A stretch of DNA of 64,000 nucleotides, from NCBI RefSeq assembly GCF_049587675.1, contig NZ_JBAVEJ010000048.1, positions 32,489 through 96,488 on the forward strand, given 5' to 3'. How positions within the stretch are numbered: position 1 is the first letter of the stretch; every line of letters begins with the position of its first letter. Positions 8,493 to 16,705 of this stretch are shown here, piece by piece. The translations under genes were made by a program, and so were the position numbers. The notes under the pieces were generated by a model, which saw only the letters and a list, made by a program, of their open reading frames with translations, was not told where the DNA came from and did no database searches. The DNA comes from Sulfuricaulis sp049587675 (GTDB taxonomy: Bacteria; Pseudomonadota; Gammaproteobacteria; Acidiferrobacterales; Sulfurifustaceae).

Positions 8493-9383
8493 ATGGATAT
8501 CGACCTCCTTAAAACCTTCCTCGAAGTCTATCGTACCCGTCATTTCGGACGAACCGCGGAGAATCTCTACCTGACCCAGTCGGCGGTCAGCGCCCGTATC
8601 CGTTTGCTCGAAGAGACGCTGGGGGTGCCGCTCTTTACGCGCACGCGTAACGACATCCAGCTTACCCCCGCCGGGACGCGGCTGCTGAAGTATGCCGAGT
8701 CGATTTTGAACGCCTGGAGCCGGGCGCGTCAGGATACGGCGCTCGGTGAGGAAGACAAGGTTTCGCTGGCCATCGGCGCTTCCTACAGTCTGTGGGACAT
8801 CTTGTTGCAGGAGTGGACGCATGCCATTTACCGCGAATTACCCGGTGTGGCCCTGCAAGCGGAGGCCCTGGGGCCGGAGGTGCTGATCCGACGGCTGCAT
8901 GACCGTGCGCTCGATATCGGCTTCATGTTCGAGCCGCCGCAGATGGCGGAACTCCAGGTGCGCGAAATAACTCAGATCAAATTGATCATGGTGGCGGATC
9001 GTCCCGGTCTCAGCGCGCGCGAAGCCGTGGGCTGCGGCTACATTATGGCCGATTGGGGCACCTCATTTGCCATCGCCCACGCACGCCATTTCCCCGACAT
9101 GCCGCCGCCCGCGGTGCGCATGGGCCTCGGGCGCATGGCCCAGTCTTTTCTCCTGCGCAACGGCGGGGCGACTTATCTCGCGGAACAGATGGCCAGTGAA
9201 TCTCTGCAATCCGGCCGTCTGCACCGCGTGGACGATGCCCCGGTGATCGACCGGCAGGTCTACGCGGTTTATCCCCTGGCTAGCGAGCGCACAGCCTTGC
9301 TGGAACAAGTGCTTGGTTTTCTGGTCCCGCGTCCCGCCGCGCGCGAAACGGCGCGCGCTGTCTCAGCGTTGCCGGCGGTCTGA
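8493..9383 (+). CDS. LysR-family transcriptional regulator, HdfR-like
   Basis: A 296-residue protein. The N-terminal winged helix-turn-helix (MDIDLLKTFLEVYRTRHFGRTA, then LYLTQSAVSARIRLLEETLG and LFTRTRNDIQLTPAG) is typical LysR and particularly close to HdfR. A substrate-binding domain follows. Family knowledge: HdfR represses flagellar flhDC in enterics; here the target is unknown. It is divergent from the DUF2156 gene, which by LysR custom could be its target. hslVU follows on the same strand. Confidence 0.88.
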   Translation: MDIDLLKTFLEVYRTRHFGRTAENLYLTQSAVSARIRLLEETLGVPLFTRTRNDIQLTPAGTRLLKYAESILNAWSRARQDTALGEEDKVSLAIGASYSLWDILLQEWTHAIYRELPGVALQAEALGPEVLIRRLHDRALDIGFMFEPPQMAELQVREITQIKLIMVADRPGLSAREAVGCGYIMADWGTSFAIAHARHFPDMPPPAVRMGLGRMAQSFLLRNGGATYLAEQMASESLQSGRLHRVDDAPVIDRQVYAVYPLASERTALLEQVLGFLVPRPAARETARAVSALPAV

Positions 9384-9447
9384 TCGGTCATTGCATTTTT
9401 TCTCCAGCGATATTTCGTCACCACAGCCCCGGCATCGCCGAAAATCA

Positions 9448-10008
9448 ATGTCGAGAGAGGAGCATGATTTGCAACCACTTCACGGAACAACGATTTTATC
9501 GGTACGTCGCAACGGACTTGTCGTTATCGGCGGCGACGGCCAGGTGACCATGGGCAACACCGTCATGAAGGCGAACGCGCGCAAGGTCCGCCGCTTGTAC
9601 AAGGATCAGGTGATTGCCGGCTTTGCCGGCGGCACCGCCGATGCCTTCACGCTGTTCGAACGTTTCGAAGGCAAGCTGGAAAAACATCAGGGCCATTTGG
9701 TGCGTTCTGCGGTGGAACTGGCCAAAGACTGGCGCACCGACCGCATTCTGCGCCGCCTCGAGGCGCTGCTGGCGGTGGCGGACAAAACCGCCTCGCTCGT
9801 CATCACCGGTCAGGGAGATGTCATCGAGCCGGAGGGTGGGCTCATCGCCATCGGCTCCGGCGGGCCGTATGCCCAGGCCGCGGCGCTGGCCCTGATGGAG
9901 AACACCGAACTGGACGCGCGCGCCATTGCCGAGCGGGCATTGAATATCGCCGCGGACATCTGCATATATACCAATCGAAACCTTACCATCGAGGAGCTTC
10001 AGGGCTGA
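9448..10008 (+). CDS. hslV: HslV, ATP-dependent protease proteolytic subunit
   Basis: A 186-residue protein. The nucleophile is the first threonine of TTILSVRRNG at residue 14, so a 13-residue propeptide (MSREEHDLQPLHG) must be removed. Many gammaproteobacterial HslV carry only the initiator methionine there, while betaproteobacterial forms have a short MEQ..HG leader like this one. The rest (VIGGDGQVTMGNTVMK, GFAGGTADAFTLFERFE, GSGGPYAQAAALAL) is canonical. It forms the peptidase rings of HslUV. GAGAGG lies after the ATG rather than before it, and the translation signal is weak. hslU begins two bases downstream. Confidence 0.95.
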   Translation: MSREEHDLQPLHGTTILSVRRNGLVVIGGDGQVTMGNTVMKANARKVRRLYKDQVIAGFAGGTADAFTLFERFEGKLEKHQGHLVRSAVELAKDWRTDRILRRLEALLAVADKTASLVITGQGDVIEPEGGLIAIGSGGPYAQAAALALMENTELDARAIAERALNIAADICIYTNRNLTIEELQG

Positions 10009-10010
10009 TC

Positions 10011-11351
10011 ATGTCGGAAATGACCCCGCGGGAGATCGTCCAGGAACTGGACAAGCACATCATCGGCCAGGCGGCCGCCAAGCGCGCCGTGGCAATCGCG
10101 CTGCGCAACCGCTGGCGCCGCGCCCAGGTCAAGGATGAAACGCTGCGCACCGAGATCACGCCCAAGAACATCCTGATGATCGGTCCGACGGGCGTCGGCA
10201 AGACCGAGATCGCGCGGCGCCTCGCCCGGCTCGCCAACGCGCCTTTCATCAAGGTCGAGGCGACCAAGTTCACGGAAGTGGGTTATGTCGGTCGCGACGT
10301 CGACTCGATCATCCGCGACCTCATGGACATGGCGGTCAAGATGACGCGTGTCGAGGAGATGGCCAAGGTCCGCGCGCGCGCCGAAGACGCCGCCGAGGAC
10401 CGGATTCTGGATATCCTGGTTCCGCCGGCGCGCGAGATGGGTTTTGCCGTGGGCGAGACCGCGCGCCCGGCCGACGGAGCGGCGCGCCAGATGTTCCGCA
10501 AGAAACTGCGTGAAGGCCTGCTCGACGATCAGGAGATCGAGGTCGAGCTCTCCGCGCCGGCCATGGGCGTCGAAATCATCACGCCACCCGGCATGGAGGA
10601 AATGACCAGCCAGCTGCAAAGCTTGTTTCAGAACATGGGCGGCCGGCGCGCCCGCCCGCGCAAACTGAGAATCCGCGATGCGCGCAAGCTGCTGACCGAG
10701 GAGGAAGCGGCACGCCTGGTCAACGACGACGATATCAAGGGCGGGGCGCTCGCGCGCGTCGAGCAGCATGGCATCGTATTCATCGACGAGCTCGACAAGA
10801 TCGTCGGCCGCAACGAAGGTCGCGGCCCGGATGTTTCGCGCGAGGGTGTGCAGCGCGATCTGCTGCCGCTGGTGGAGGGCTGCACGGTCTCGACCAAGTA
10901 CGGCATGGTCAAGACCGACCATATTCTTTTTATTGCCTCTGGCGCGTTCCACCTGTCCAAACCCTCGGACCTGATACCGGAAATGCAGGGACGGCTTCCC
11001 ATCCGCGTCGAGCTCGATCCGCTCACCGCCGAGGATTTCGTGCGCATCCTGACCGAGCCGGATGCCTCGCTCACCGAGCAGTACAGTGCGCTGCTGGCGA
11101 CGGAAGGACACGTGCTCGAATACCAGCCCGACGGCGTGCGCCGCATCGCCGAGGTGGCGTGGCAGGTGAACGAGCGCACCGAAAATATCGGCGCACGGCG
11201 CTTGCATACCGTCATGGAGCGCCTGCTCGAAACCGTTTCTTTTGAAGCCGCCGATCGCGGCAATGAACAAACCGTGGTGGACGCGGCCTATGTGGACCAG
11301 CACCTCGGCAGCCTTATCGGCAACGAAGATCTCACACGCTATATCCTGTAG
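10011..11351 (+). CDS. hslU: HslU, ATPase/unfoldase subunit of HslUV
   Basis: A 446-residue AAA+ protein of normal length. Walker A is GPTGVGKT at 58-65, the pore-loop GYVGRDVDSI follows, then the variable I domain, Walker B (GIVFIDELDKI) and the C-terminal QVNERTENIGARRLHTVMERLLE sensor-2 region. The conserved C-terminus (DLTRYIL) inserts into HslV. It unfolds and feeds substrates into HslV in the cytoplasm. It starts two bases after hslV, so the two are translationally coupled. Confidence 0.97.
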   Translation: MSEMTPREIVQELDKHIIGQAAAKRAVAIALRNRWRRAQVKDETLRTEITPKNILMIGPTGVGKTEIARRLARLANAPFIKVEATKFTEVGYVGRDVDSIIRDLMDMAVKMTRVEEMAKVRARAEDAAEDRILDILVPPAREMGFAVGETARPADGAARQMFRKKLREGLLDDQEIEVELSAPAMGVEIITPPGMEEMTSQLQSLFQNMGGRRARPRKLRIRDARKLLTEEEAARLVNDDDIKGGALARVEQHGIVFIDELDKIVGRNEGRGPDVSREGVQRDLLPLVEGCTVSTKYGMVKTDHILFIASGAFHLSKPSDLIPEMQGRLPIRVELDPLTAEDFVRILTEPDASLTEQYSALLATEGHVLEYQPDGVRRIAEVAWQVNERTENIGARRLHTVMERLLETVSFEAADRGNEQTVVDAAYVDQHLGSLIGNEDLTRYIL

Positions 11352-11517
11352 CTGACGGTACCGCTGCGTTTGTGGTTTGTTGATTTTTCAATATTTTTTC
11401 CGCTCTTGAAATTACCTCCGCTGTCCCCATTTAAAAACGCGATACAGCAGGAAGGACATGGGTTTTTGACCCAGTCCAGAAATTGCTGGCAACCCGATTA
11501 ATTGTATGGAGATGATC

Positions 11518-11982
11518 ATGATGAACAGGCTTATGCGACGCGAAGACCGGGCCCCACTGAACCGCTGGGGTCTGTGGGATGACGACATTAACCGTGTATT
11601 CCAAGGATTTTTGAGCCCGATGCGCTGGGTCGAAGAGGCAACCGGCGAGGATTTGACGCCGGCGATGGACGTCAAGGAACGCGATGACGCGTATGTCATC
11701 AAGACGGAAATGCCGGGCGTGAACAAGGATGATGTCAGCATTACGCTGGAGAATGGCGTATTGACCATTACCGGCGAGAGCAAGAGCGAGAAGGAAGAGA
11801 AGGAAGGCGAGCGTGTGCTGCGCCAGGAGCGCCGTTATGGCAAGTTCGTTCGCAGTCTGAGGCTTGGCACGCAGATCGACGAGAAAGCCGTCAAGGCCAG
11901 TTACAAGGACGGGATACTGGAACTGATCCTGCCCAAGGCCGAGGAAGTGAAGCCCAAGAAGATTACAGTGGATGTAGCGTAA
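11518..11982 (+). CDS. Hsp20/alpha-crystallin small heat-shock protein
   Basis: A 154-residue protein from the ATG at 11518. GGAG at 11508-11511 lies six bases upstream and rules out the earlier ATGs at 11506 and 11512. The alpha-crystallin domain runs from PAMDVKERDDAYVIKTEMPGV to the A-x-x-K-DGILEL stretch. The C-terminus lacks a clear IxI tail (KPKKITVDVA). It is an ATP-independent holdase for unfolding proteins. Placed just after hslVU it extends a protein-quality-control block, but a 166-base gap suggests its own promoter. A terminator follows. Confidence 0.93.
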   Translation: MMNRLMRREDRAPLNRWGLWDDDINRVFQGFLSPMRWVEEATGEDLTPAMDVKERDDAYVIKTEMPGVNKDDVSITLENGVLTITGESKSEKEEKEGERVLRQERRYGKFVRSLRLGTQIDEKAVKASYKDGILELILPKAEEVKPKKITVDVA

Positions 11983-12015
11983 CTCCGCTATTACCGGGAG
12001 GGTTCCCGGAGAGAG

Positions 12016-12045
12016 AAAGGCCGCTTACGCGGCCTTTCTTATTTT
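12016..12045 (+). terminator. Rho-independent terminator after hsp20
   Basis: The stem AAAGGCCGC (12016-12024) pairs with GCGGCCTTT (12029-12037) over a TTAC loop and is followed by CTTATTTTT. Confidence 0.9.
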
Positions 12046-12132
12046 TAGGTCCGGCATATGCTGACTTTGGCGTGAATATGCGCTAACTTTTCCCTCCGTA
12101 TATATCGCTCCCGTCGCTATAACAGGAAAAAA

Positions 12133-13029
12133 ATGCCGCTGACACCTCAATCCGCCGCCGACCGCGCGCGCATCCTGACCGAGGCCCTGCCGTACATTCA
12201 GCGTTTCCAGGGCAAGACCATCGTCATCAAGTACGGTGGCAACGCCATGGTGGACGAGAACCTGAAACGTAGTTTCGCGCGCGACGTGGTGCTGATGAAA
12301 CTCGTTGGCATGAACCCCGTGGTAGTGCACGGCGGAGGGCCGCAGATCGGCAAGCTGCTGGAGAAAATCGGCAAGAAAAGTGAATTCATCCAGGGCATGC
12401 GTGTCACCGACCGCGAGACCATGGACGTGGTCGAAATGGTACTTGGCGGGCTCGTCAACAAGGAAATCGTCAATCTCATCAGCCAGCACGGCGGCAAGGC
12501 CGTCGGGCTGTCGGGAAAGGATGGCGGTCTCATTCGTGCCAAAAAAATGGTACTCCAGAAACTGCCCACGAAAGAGAACCTGCCGAGCGAGATTATCGAT
12601 ATCGGGCACGTGGGCGAGGTCAGCAGCATCGATCCGCGGCTGGTCGCACTGCTGGACACCGGTGATTTCATCCCGGTGATCGCCCCCATCGGCGTGGGCG
12701 AGGACGGACAGACGTATAACATCAATGCCGATGTCGTGGCCGGAAAGCTGGCAATCACGCTCAAGGCGGAGAAGCTCATACTGCTCACCAACACCACCGG
12801 CGTGTTGGACAAGGAAGGCAAGCTGCTTACGGGCCTTTCCATCAACCAAGTGAAGGACTTGATCGGCGATGGGACTATTCATGGCGGCATGCTGCCCAAG
12901 GTCAACTATGCGCTCGACGCGGTTGGCAGCGGTGTGAAATCCGCGCATATTATCGATGGGCGTGTCGAGCACGCAGTCTTGCTGGAAATTTTCACCAACG
13001 AAGGCGTCGGTACGCTCATCAAATCCTGA
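12133..13029 (+). CDS. argB: Acetylglutamate kinase
   Basis: A 298-residue amino-acid kinase family protein. VIKYGGNAMV at 31-40 contains the phosphate-binding lysine, VVHGGGPQIG and GLSGKDGG follow, and the C-terminal GGMLPKVNYALDAVGSGVKSAHIIDGR is typical of ArgB. It phosphorylates N-acetylglutamate in arginine synthesis. An N-terminal helix of about 25 residues (LTPQSAADRARILTEALPYIQ) is the type seen in arginine-inhibitable hexameric enzymes, so feedback inhibition is likely (inference). Confidence 0.96.
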   Translation: MPLTPQSAADRARILTEALPYIQRFQGKTIVIKYGGNAMVDENLKRSFARDVVLMKLVGMNPVVVHGGGPQIGKLLEKIGKKSEFIQGMRVTDRETMDVVEMVLGGLVNKEIVNLISQHGGKAVGLSGKDGGLIRAKKMVLQKLPTKENLPSEIIDIGHVGEVSSIDPRLVALLDTGDFIPVIAPIGVGEDGQTYNINADVVAGKLAITLKAEKLILLTNTTGVLDKEGKLLTGLSINQVKDLIGDGTIHGGMLPKVNYALDAVGSGVKSAHIIDGRVEHAVLLEIFTNEGVGTLIKS

Positions 13030-13118
13030 CCGCCGTGAATTTGCATACAACCAAGGAAATTTACGCCCGCGAAATTTGTTTCGCTCGCCTGACAGTCGTT
13101 CGGGAAAAGGACTGAACC

Positions 13119-13706
13119 ATGGCCCGACCGCGCCGTGGCGAAAGACGTCAGCTGATTCTCGAAACGCTGGCGCACATGCTTCAGGCCAATCAGGGTGAAC
13201 ACATCACTACCGCGCAGCTCGCGCGCGCCGTCGGGGTTTCCGAGGCCGCGCTTTACCGCCATTTTCCGAGCAAGGCGAAAATGTTCGAGGGCCTGATCGA
13301 GTTCATCGAAGAGACGCTCTTCACCCGAATCAACAAGATTATCGCGGAAGAAACCCGCGCCGAGGCGCGCATCCAGAATATCCTGTTTCTGCTTCTCGGT
13401 TTTGCCGGCAAGAACCCCGGCATGGCGCGACTGCTGTACGGCGATGTGCTGGTGGGCGAGACCGAGCGCTTGCGCAGACGCGTGACGCAGATCTACGAGC
13501 GCATCGAAACCCAGATGAAACAGATACTGCGTGAGGCCGAGGTCAACGAGAATCTGCACCTGCCGGTCAACGACGTCGCCGTGCTTCTGCTTGCCGTCGT
13601 GGAGGGATCGATTACCCGCTTTGTTCGCAGCGAATTCAAGTCGTCGCCGGTGGCGGGATGGGAGCGGCAGTGGGAAATGTTGCGGAAGAGTGTTTTTAAC
13701 AAATAA
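13119..13706 (+). CDS. slmA: SlmA, nucleoid-occlusion division inhibitor
   Basis: A 195-residue TetR-like protein. The DNA-binding part (RRQLILETLAHML, then ITTAQLARAVGVSEAALYRHF) and the dimer domain (FLLLGFAGKNPGMARLLYGDVLVGETERLRRRV) match SlmA specifically, not generic TetR regulators. Family knowledge: SlmA binds specific chromosomal sites and blocks FtsZ ring assembly over the nucleoid. It lies 89 bases after argB on the same strand. Confidence 0.93.
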   Translation: MARPRRGERRQLILETLAHMLQANQGEHITTAQLARAVGVSEAALYRHFPSKAKMFEGLIEFIEETLFTRINKIIAEETRAEARIQNILFLLLGFAGKNPGMARLLYGDVLVGETERLRRRVTQIYERIETQMKQILREAEVNENLHLPVNDVAVLLLAVVEGSITRFVRSEFKSSPVAGWERQWEMLRKSVFNK

Positions 13707-13745
13707 AACGATCCGCCTGCTGGCGCATAATCCCGATTAAAATAA

Positions 13746-14735
13746 TCACATAAACTTCGCGTTGAAAACCCAAACCGCCGCCAGGCCAAGAATAAAACAT
13801 GCTCCCGCGTATAACGCCGCCCAAAGCTTGTAACGTTTGGTCAATTCCGTTTGCGTGAAGGCCGACAGGATATACGGCCGTAACCCGTCGCGCGTCGGGC
13901 CGAGCACGTTGAGGCCATCGGCGGAATGGATAACTTGCTCCTGACGGTTTTTCATGACATCGCGCCGCGCCTGAGAACGTGCCAGCATCCATTCCTTTTC
14001 GTCGATTTTTCCGTCCTTGTCGAGATCGAAGCGCTGCAACAACGTGGGTTGGTCATTCTTCCAGTCCTTGAGCATTTCGCGCACGTCTTCGTCCACGGTC
14101 GGCTGGCTGATGTAGCTGCTCACGCTTTTCAAAAGCCCGAGCGCGTAGAGCCGTTCGCCGGAATTGATACGTTCCTCGGTAAGGCGATATGTGCCGCTAC
14201 CTATGTCCGATGTGAAAAAGCTGGAGACACCAGCTGGACGACGGGCAATGCCACCCACGCTGGAACTGGATCGCCAGTTGTCCTTGTGTCGTGGGGTCAC
14301 GTCCGCGCCTTCAGGATCGATGACCACGCGGCCGGTATCGTCCTGCAGCCAGAAGGTTTCGGTGCTTTCGCCCCGGTCGATGACTTCCCAGCGTGTTTGC
14401 GTATGGCCTTTGTTATAGGTTTTGACCTGTTGTTCGATCTTGTAGCGAAACCAGACGCAAGGCAGGGCGGAGAGTTTGGCGATGATCGGCGGGCCATCCA
14501 TGAGCTTGCCGAGACCTTCTAATTCCACGTATCCCTGTGGGGCTGAACGGATTTTGCAGGTTGGCGTGTCTTCGATAAGGCGGATGTTGCTCACATGACG
14601 CCACGTGCGCCAGGAACAATAGGCGGATCCGGCGGCCAGCACCATCACCACGAGACCGATGGCGGCCGGATCGCTTTGATGGATGCTGTGAGCCAGCCCA
14701 GCGAACCACTGGGCCAGTGGACTGGGCGACGACAT
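13746..14735 (-). CDS. GIDE-domain membrane protein with an EF-hand
   Basis: A 329-residue protein. Transmembrane segments lie near 24-44 and 303-325. Between them is a GIDE domain (E3-ligase-related family of bacterial and organelle membranes): VELEGLGKLMDGPPIIAKLSALPCVWFRY, TFWLQDDTGRVVIDPEGADV and the YRLTEERINSGERLYALG end. A canonical EF-hand calcium loop (D237-LDKDGKIDEKE-248) sits between the GIDE domain and the second membrane segment. The protein lacks a RING finger. It starts three bases after lemA, and LemA-GIDE pairs recur in bacteria. Function is unknown; a calcium-sensitive membrane scaffold is inference. Confidence 0.85.
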   Translation of the reverse strand: MSSPSPLAQWFAGLAHSIHQSDPAAIGLVVMVLAAGSAYCSWRTWRHVSNIRLIEDTPTCKIRSAPQGYVELEGLGKLMDGPPIIAKLSALPCVWFRYKIEQQVKTYNKGHTQTRWEVIDRGESTETFWLQDDTGRVVIDPEGADVTPRHKDNWRSSSSVGGIARRPAGVSSFFTSDIGSGTYRLTEERINSGERLYALGLLKSVSSYISQPTVDEDVREMLKDWKNDQPTLLQRFDLDKDGKIDEKEWMLARSQARRDVMKNRQEQVIHSADGLNVLGPTRDGLRPYILSAFTQTELTKRYKLWAALYAGACFILGLAAVWVFNAKFM

Positions 14736-14738
14736 ATT

Positions 14739-15314
14739 CTAGGTGCTGAACAGCGCCTTGACGTTCACGTCCCGGGTTTCGCTTTCCGTGAATTTAAGCA
14801 GCGACTTCGGCTCGAACCGGAACAGCGTGGCGATCACATTGTCCGGAAACGTCTCGATGCGGACATTGTTGGCGTTGACCGAATCATTGTAGAACTCGCG
14901 CCGGTCGGCGATTTGCGCCTCGATCTGCGAGATGCGGTTTTGCAGGTGTTGGAAGTTCTCGTTGGCGCGCAGTTCCGGATAATTCTCCGCCACCGCGAAG
15001 AGATTCATGAGCCCTGCCCGCAGCTGGGTCTCGGCAGCCCCGACGGCAGCCACGTCTCCCGCTTCGCGCGCGCTGTGCACGGCGGCGCGCGCCTGCGTGA
15101 CTTTTTCCAGTACGCCGCGTTCGTGCTGCATGTATTGCTTGCATGCCTCGACCAGCTTCGGCAGCTCGTCGTGACGTTGCTTGAGCAGCACGTCAATGTT
15201 CGACCACGCTTGGGCGACATTATTCTTGAGCCGGACGAAATTGTTGTACATCGTGACGGCATACAAGAACAGCGCGGCAAAAATGCCCAAAAAGACAAAA
15301 GTGGCGATCGACAT
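14739..15314 (-). CDS. LemA family protein
   Basis: A 191-residue protein. A single N-terminal membrane segment (FVFLGIFAALFLYAVTMYN) is followed by NNFVRLKNNVAQAWSNIDVLLKQRHDELPKLVEACKQYM and the helical LemA domain, ending in SLLKFTESETRDVNVKALF. LemA proteins have an N-out topology and a helical bundle; the biochemical role is unknown. An ordinary ribosome-binding site (AAGGAGAAATC) precedes the ATG. It is the first gene of a two-gene operon with the GIDE protein. Confidence 0.92.
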   Translation of the reverse strand: MSIATFVFLGIFAALFLYAVTMYNNFVRLKNNVAQAWSNIDVLLKQRHDELPKLVEACKQYMQHERGVLEKVTQARAAVHSAREAGDVAAVGAAETQLRAGLMNLFAVAENYPELRANENFQHLQNRISQIEAQIADRREFYNDSVNANNVRIETFPDNVIATLFRFEPKSLLKFTESETRDVNVKALFST

Positions 15315-15401
15315 GATTTCTCCTTCGTCAGCCGGCAGGCGGCATTAAAAAGGAGTATAGCCGCCGAGGTGGCGGCTGCCAGGGAAGCGCGGAACAAGTT
15401 C

Positions 15402-15490
15402 CCGTTCGTGCTGAGCCTGTCGAAGCATGAACGGCAAATCCATTAATTACGCTCGAATTCGCTCCCCTTCGACAAGCTCAGGGCGAACGG
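15402..15490. repeat. Inverted REP-like repeat pair
   Basis: Two copies of a short imperfect palindrome lie head to head. One at 15402-15434 has the core GTTCGTGCTGAGCCTGTCGA; the other at 15464-15490 reads TTCGACAAGCTCAGGGCGAA, the reverse complement of the same core. They can fold into one long cruciform. Cores of this kind (GAGCTTGTCGAA) are dispersed in very many proteobacterial genomes. The pair lies between the ends of the lemA and JAMM transcription units. Confidence 0.85.
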
Positions 15491-15498
15491 ATTCGAGC

Positions 15499-15933
15499 TT
15501 ATTCAGAGCTTCCCTGGGGCGTGTCGTCCAGTAGGGTGATGACGACTTCTCCGGCCTCGCGGCCGTGGATGTGATATCCCCGCATTTCAGGCACTCCTTT
15601 CTTGCCGAGTGAAATAATAAGGTAAAGCACGCCGGGATATTCATGCTGCTCGATATCCGCGAGCGAGGGCAGTGGCGGAGAGTCGGGATGGGAGTGAAAG
15701 ATAGCGCCAAGTTCTTCGCCTTGCTCGCGCATGCTGCGTATGGCCTCGATCTGTCCCTTGGGGTCGAGCGCGAAGAAGTGCTTTTTGTCGTCGGCGACAT
15801 TGACGACGGGATAACATTTCTTGAAACCACGTTGGTCGCGGGAGATGAGACCGCAGATTTCCTCTTCCGGCGATTTCTGCGCGAGCTGCAGTAACTGGTT
15901 GACGATGCTCCGCGGTAGGCGGACAACGCTCAT
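15499..15933 (-). CDS. JAMM/MPN+ metalloprotease (Mov34/PAD-1 family)
   Basis: A 144-residue protein with the full JAMM zinc motif: E25 in EEICGLI, then H80-S-H82 with seven residues to S90 and D93 (HSHPDSPPLPSLAD). Family knowledge: bacterial JAMM proteins cleave ubiquitin-like or sulfur-carrier conjugates, for example in CysO-type cysteine synthesis. Its ATG at 15931-15933 overlaps the moeB stop as ATGA, so it is translationally coupled to an E1-like enzyme. A longer in-frame start at 15987 would lie inside moeB and is unlikely. No ThiS/MoaD-like carrier gene is seen beside it. Confidence 0.92.
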   Translation of the reverse strand: MSVVRLPRSIVNQLLQLAQKSPEEEICGLISRDQRGFKKCYPVVNVADDKKHFFALDPKGQIEAIRSMREQGEELGAIFHSHPDSPPLPSLADIEQHEYPGVLYLIISLGKKGVPEMRGYHIHGREAGEVVITLLDDTPQGSSE

Positions 15934-16676
15934 ATCTCTCCGCACACCGGGCATAGCGGGTCCTTGCGCAGCCGCATTTCGCGCCACTCCATCGTCTGGG
16001 CATCGAGAATCAGCAAGCGTCCATTCAGCGACTGACCAACCCCGGTCAGGACTTTCAGCGTTTCCGTGGCTTGGATGCTGCCGATGATGCCGGGCACCGG
16101 CGCGAGGACGCCGGTTTCGGAACAGGTCTCGGCGATTTCATCCATGTCTTTGTACAGGCAGCGATAGCAGGGGCTGCCGGGAAGATCGGCACGGAAAGTG
16201 GTGACCTGGCCTTCCATGCGAATCACAGCGCCGGAGATCAGCGGTTTTTTCTGCTCCACACATATGCGATTCAGGCCGAAGCGCGTGGCGAAATTGTCAC
16301 TCGCATCCACGACGGCATCCGCCTGTCGCACCTGTTCGATCAGTTCATCCGCAGGGAGGGTTTTATTGAAGGTTGTGATCTGAATATCGGGATTGAGTGC
16401 CTGTAGCGTTTGACGGGCCGATGCCGATTTATCGACACCGATGGCATTCGTGGTGTGGACGATCTGACGCTGGAGGTTCGACAGTTCCACGCGGTCGCGG
16501 TCGACGATGACGAGATGCCCCACGCCCGACGCGGCGAGATACATCGCCACCGGCGAACCCAATCCTCCGAGCCCGACGATGAGCACGCGTGCATCGAGCA
16601 GTTTTTGCTGACCGTCGATGCCCACCTGCGGGAGCAGGATATGACGGCTGTAGCGCAGGAGTTGTTTGTCATCCAT
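15930..16676 (-). CDS. moeB: MoeB/ThiF/HesA family E1-like adenylyltransferase
   Basis: A 248-residue protein. GLGGLGS at 35-41 is the nucleotide-binding loop, DRDRVELSNLQRQIVHTTNAIGVDK is the E1-type signature, and two CxxC pairs (CYRC and CPVC) should bind zinc. The cysteine in AETCSETGV is in the position of the catalytic or sulfur-accepting residue. It adenylates the C-terminal glycine of a MoaD- or ThiS-like carrier. A rhodanese domain is absent, so the name MoeB rests on domain layout. It sits in the hemA-prfA-prmC block, coupled to the JAMM gene. Confidence 0.9.
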   Translation of the reverse strand: MDDKQLLRYSRHILLPQVGIDGQQKLLDARVLIVGLGGLGSPVAMYLAASGVGHLVIVDRDRVELSNLQRQIVHTTNAIGVDKSASARQTLQALNPDIQITTFNKTLPADELIEQVRQADAVVDASDNFATRFGLNRICVEQKKPLISGAVIRMEGQVTTFRADLPGSPCYRCLYKDMDEIAETCSETGVLAPVPGIIGSIQATETLKVLTGVGQSLNGRLLILDAQTMEWREMRLRKDPLCPVCGEI

Positions 16677-16705
16677 GGCAAATCAATGGGGCAGATTCGG
16701 CTGGA

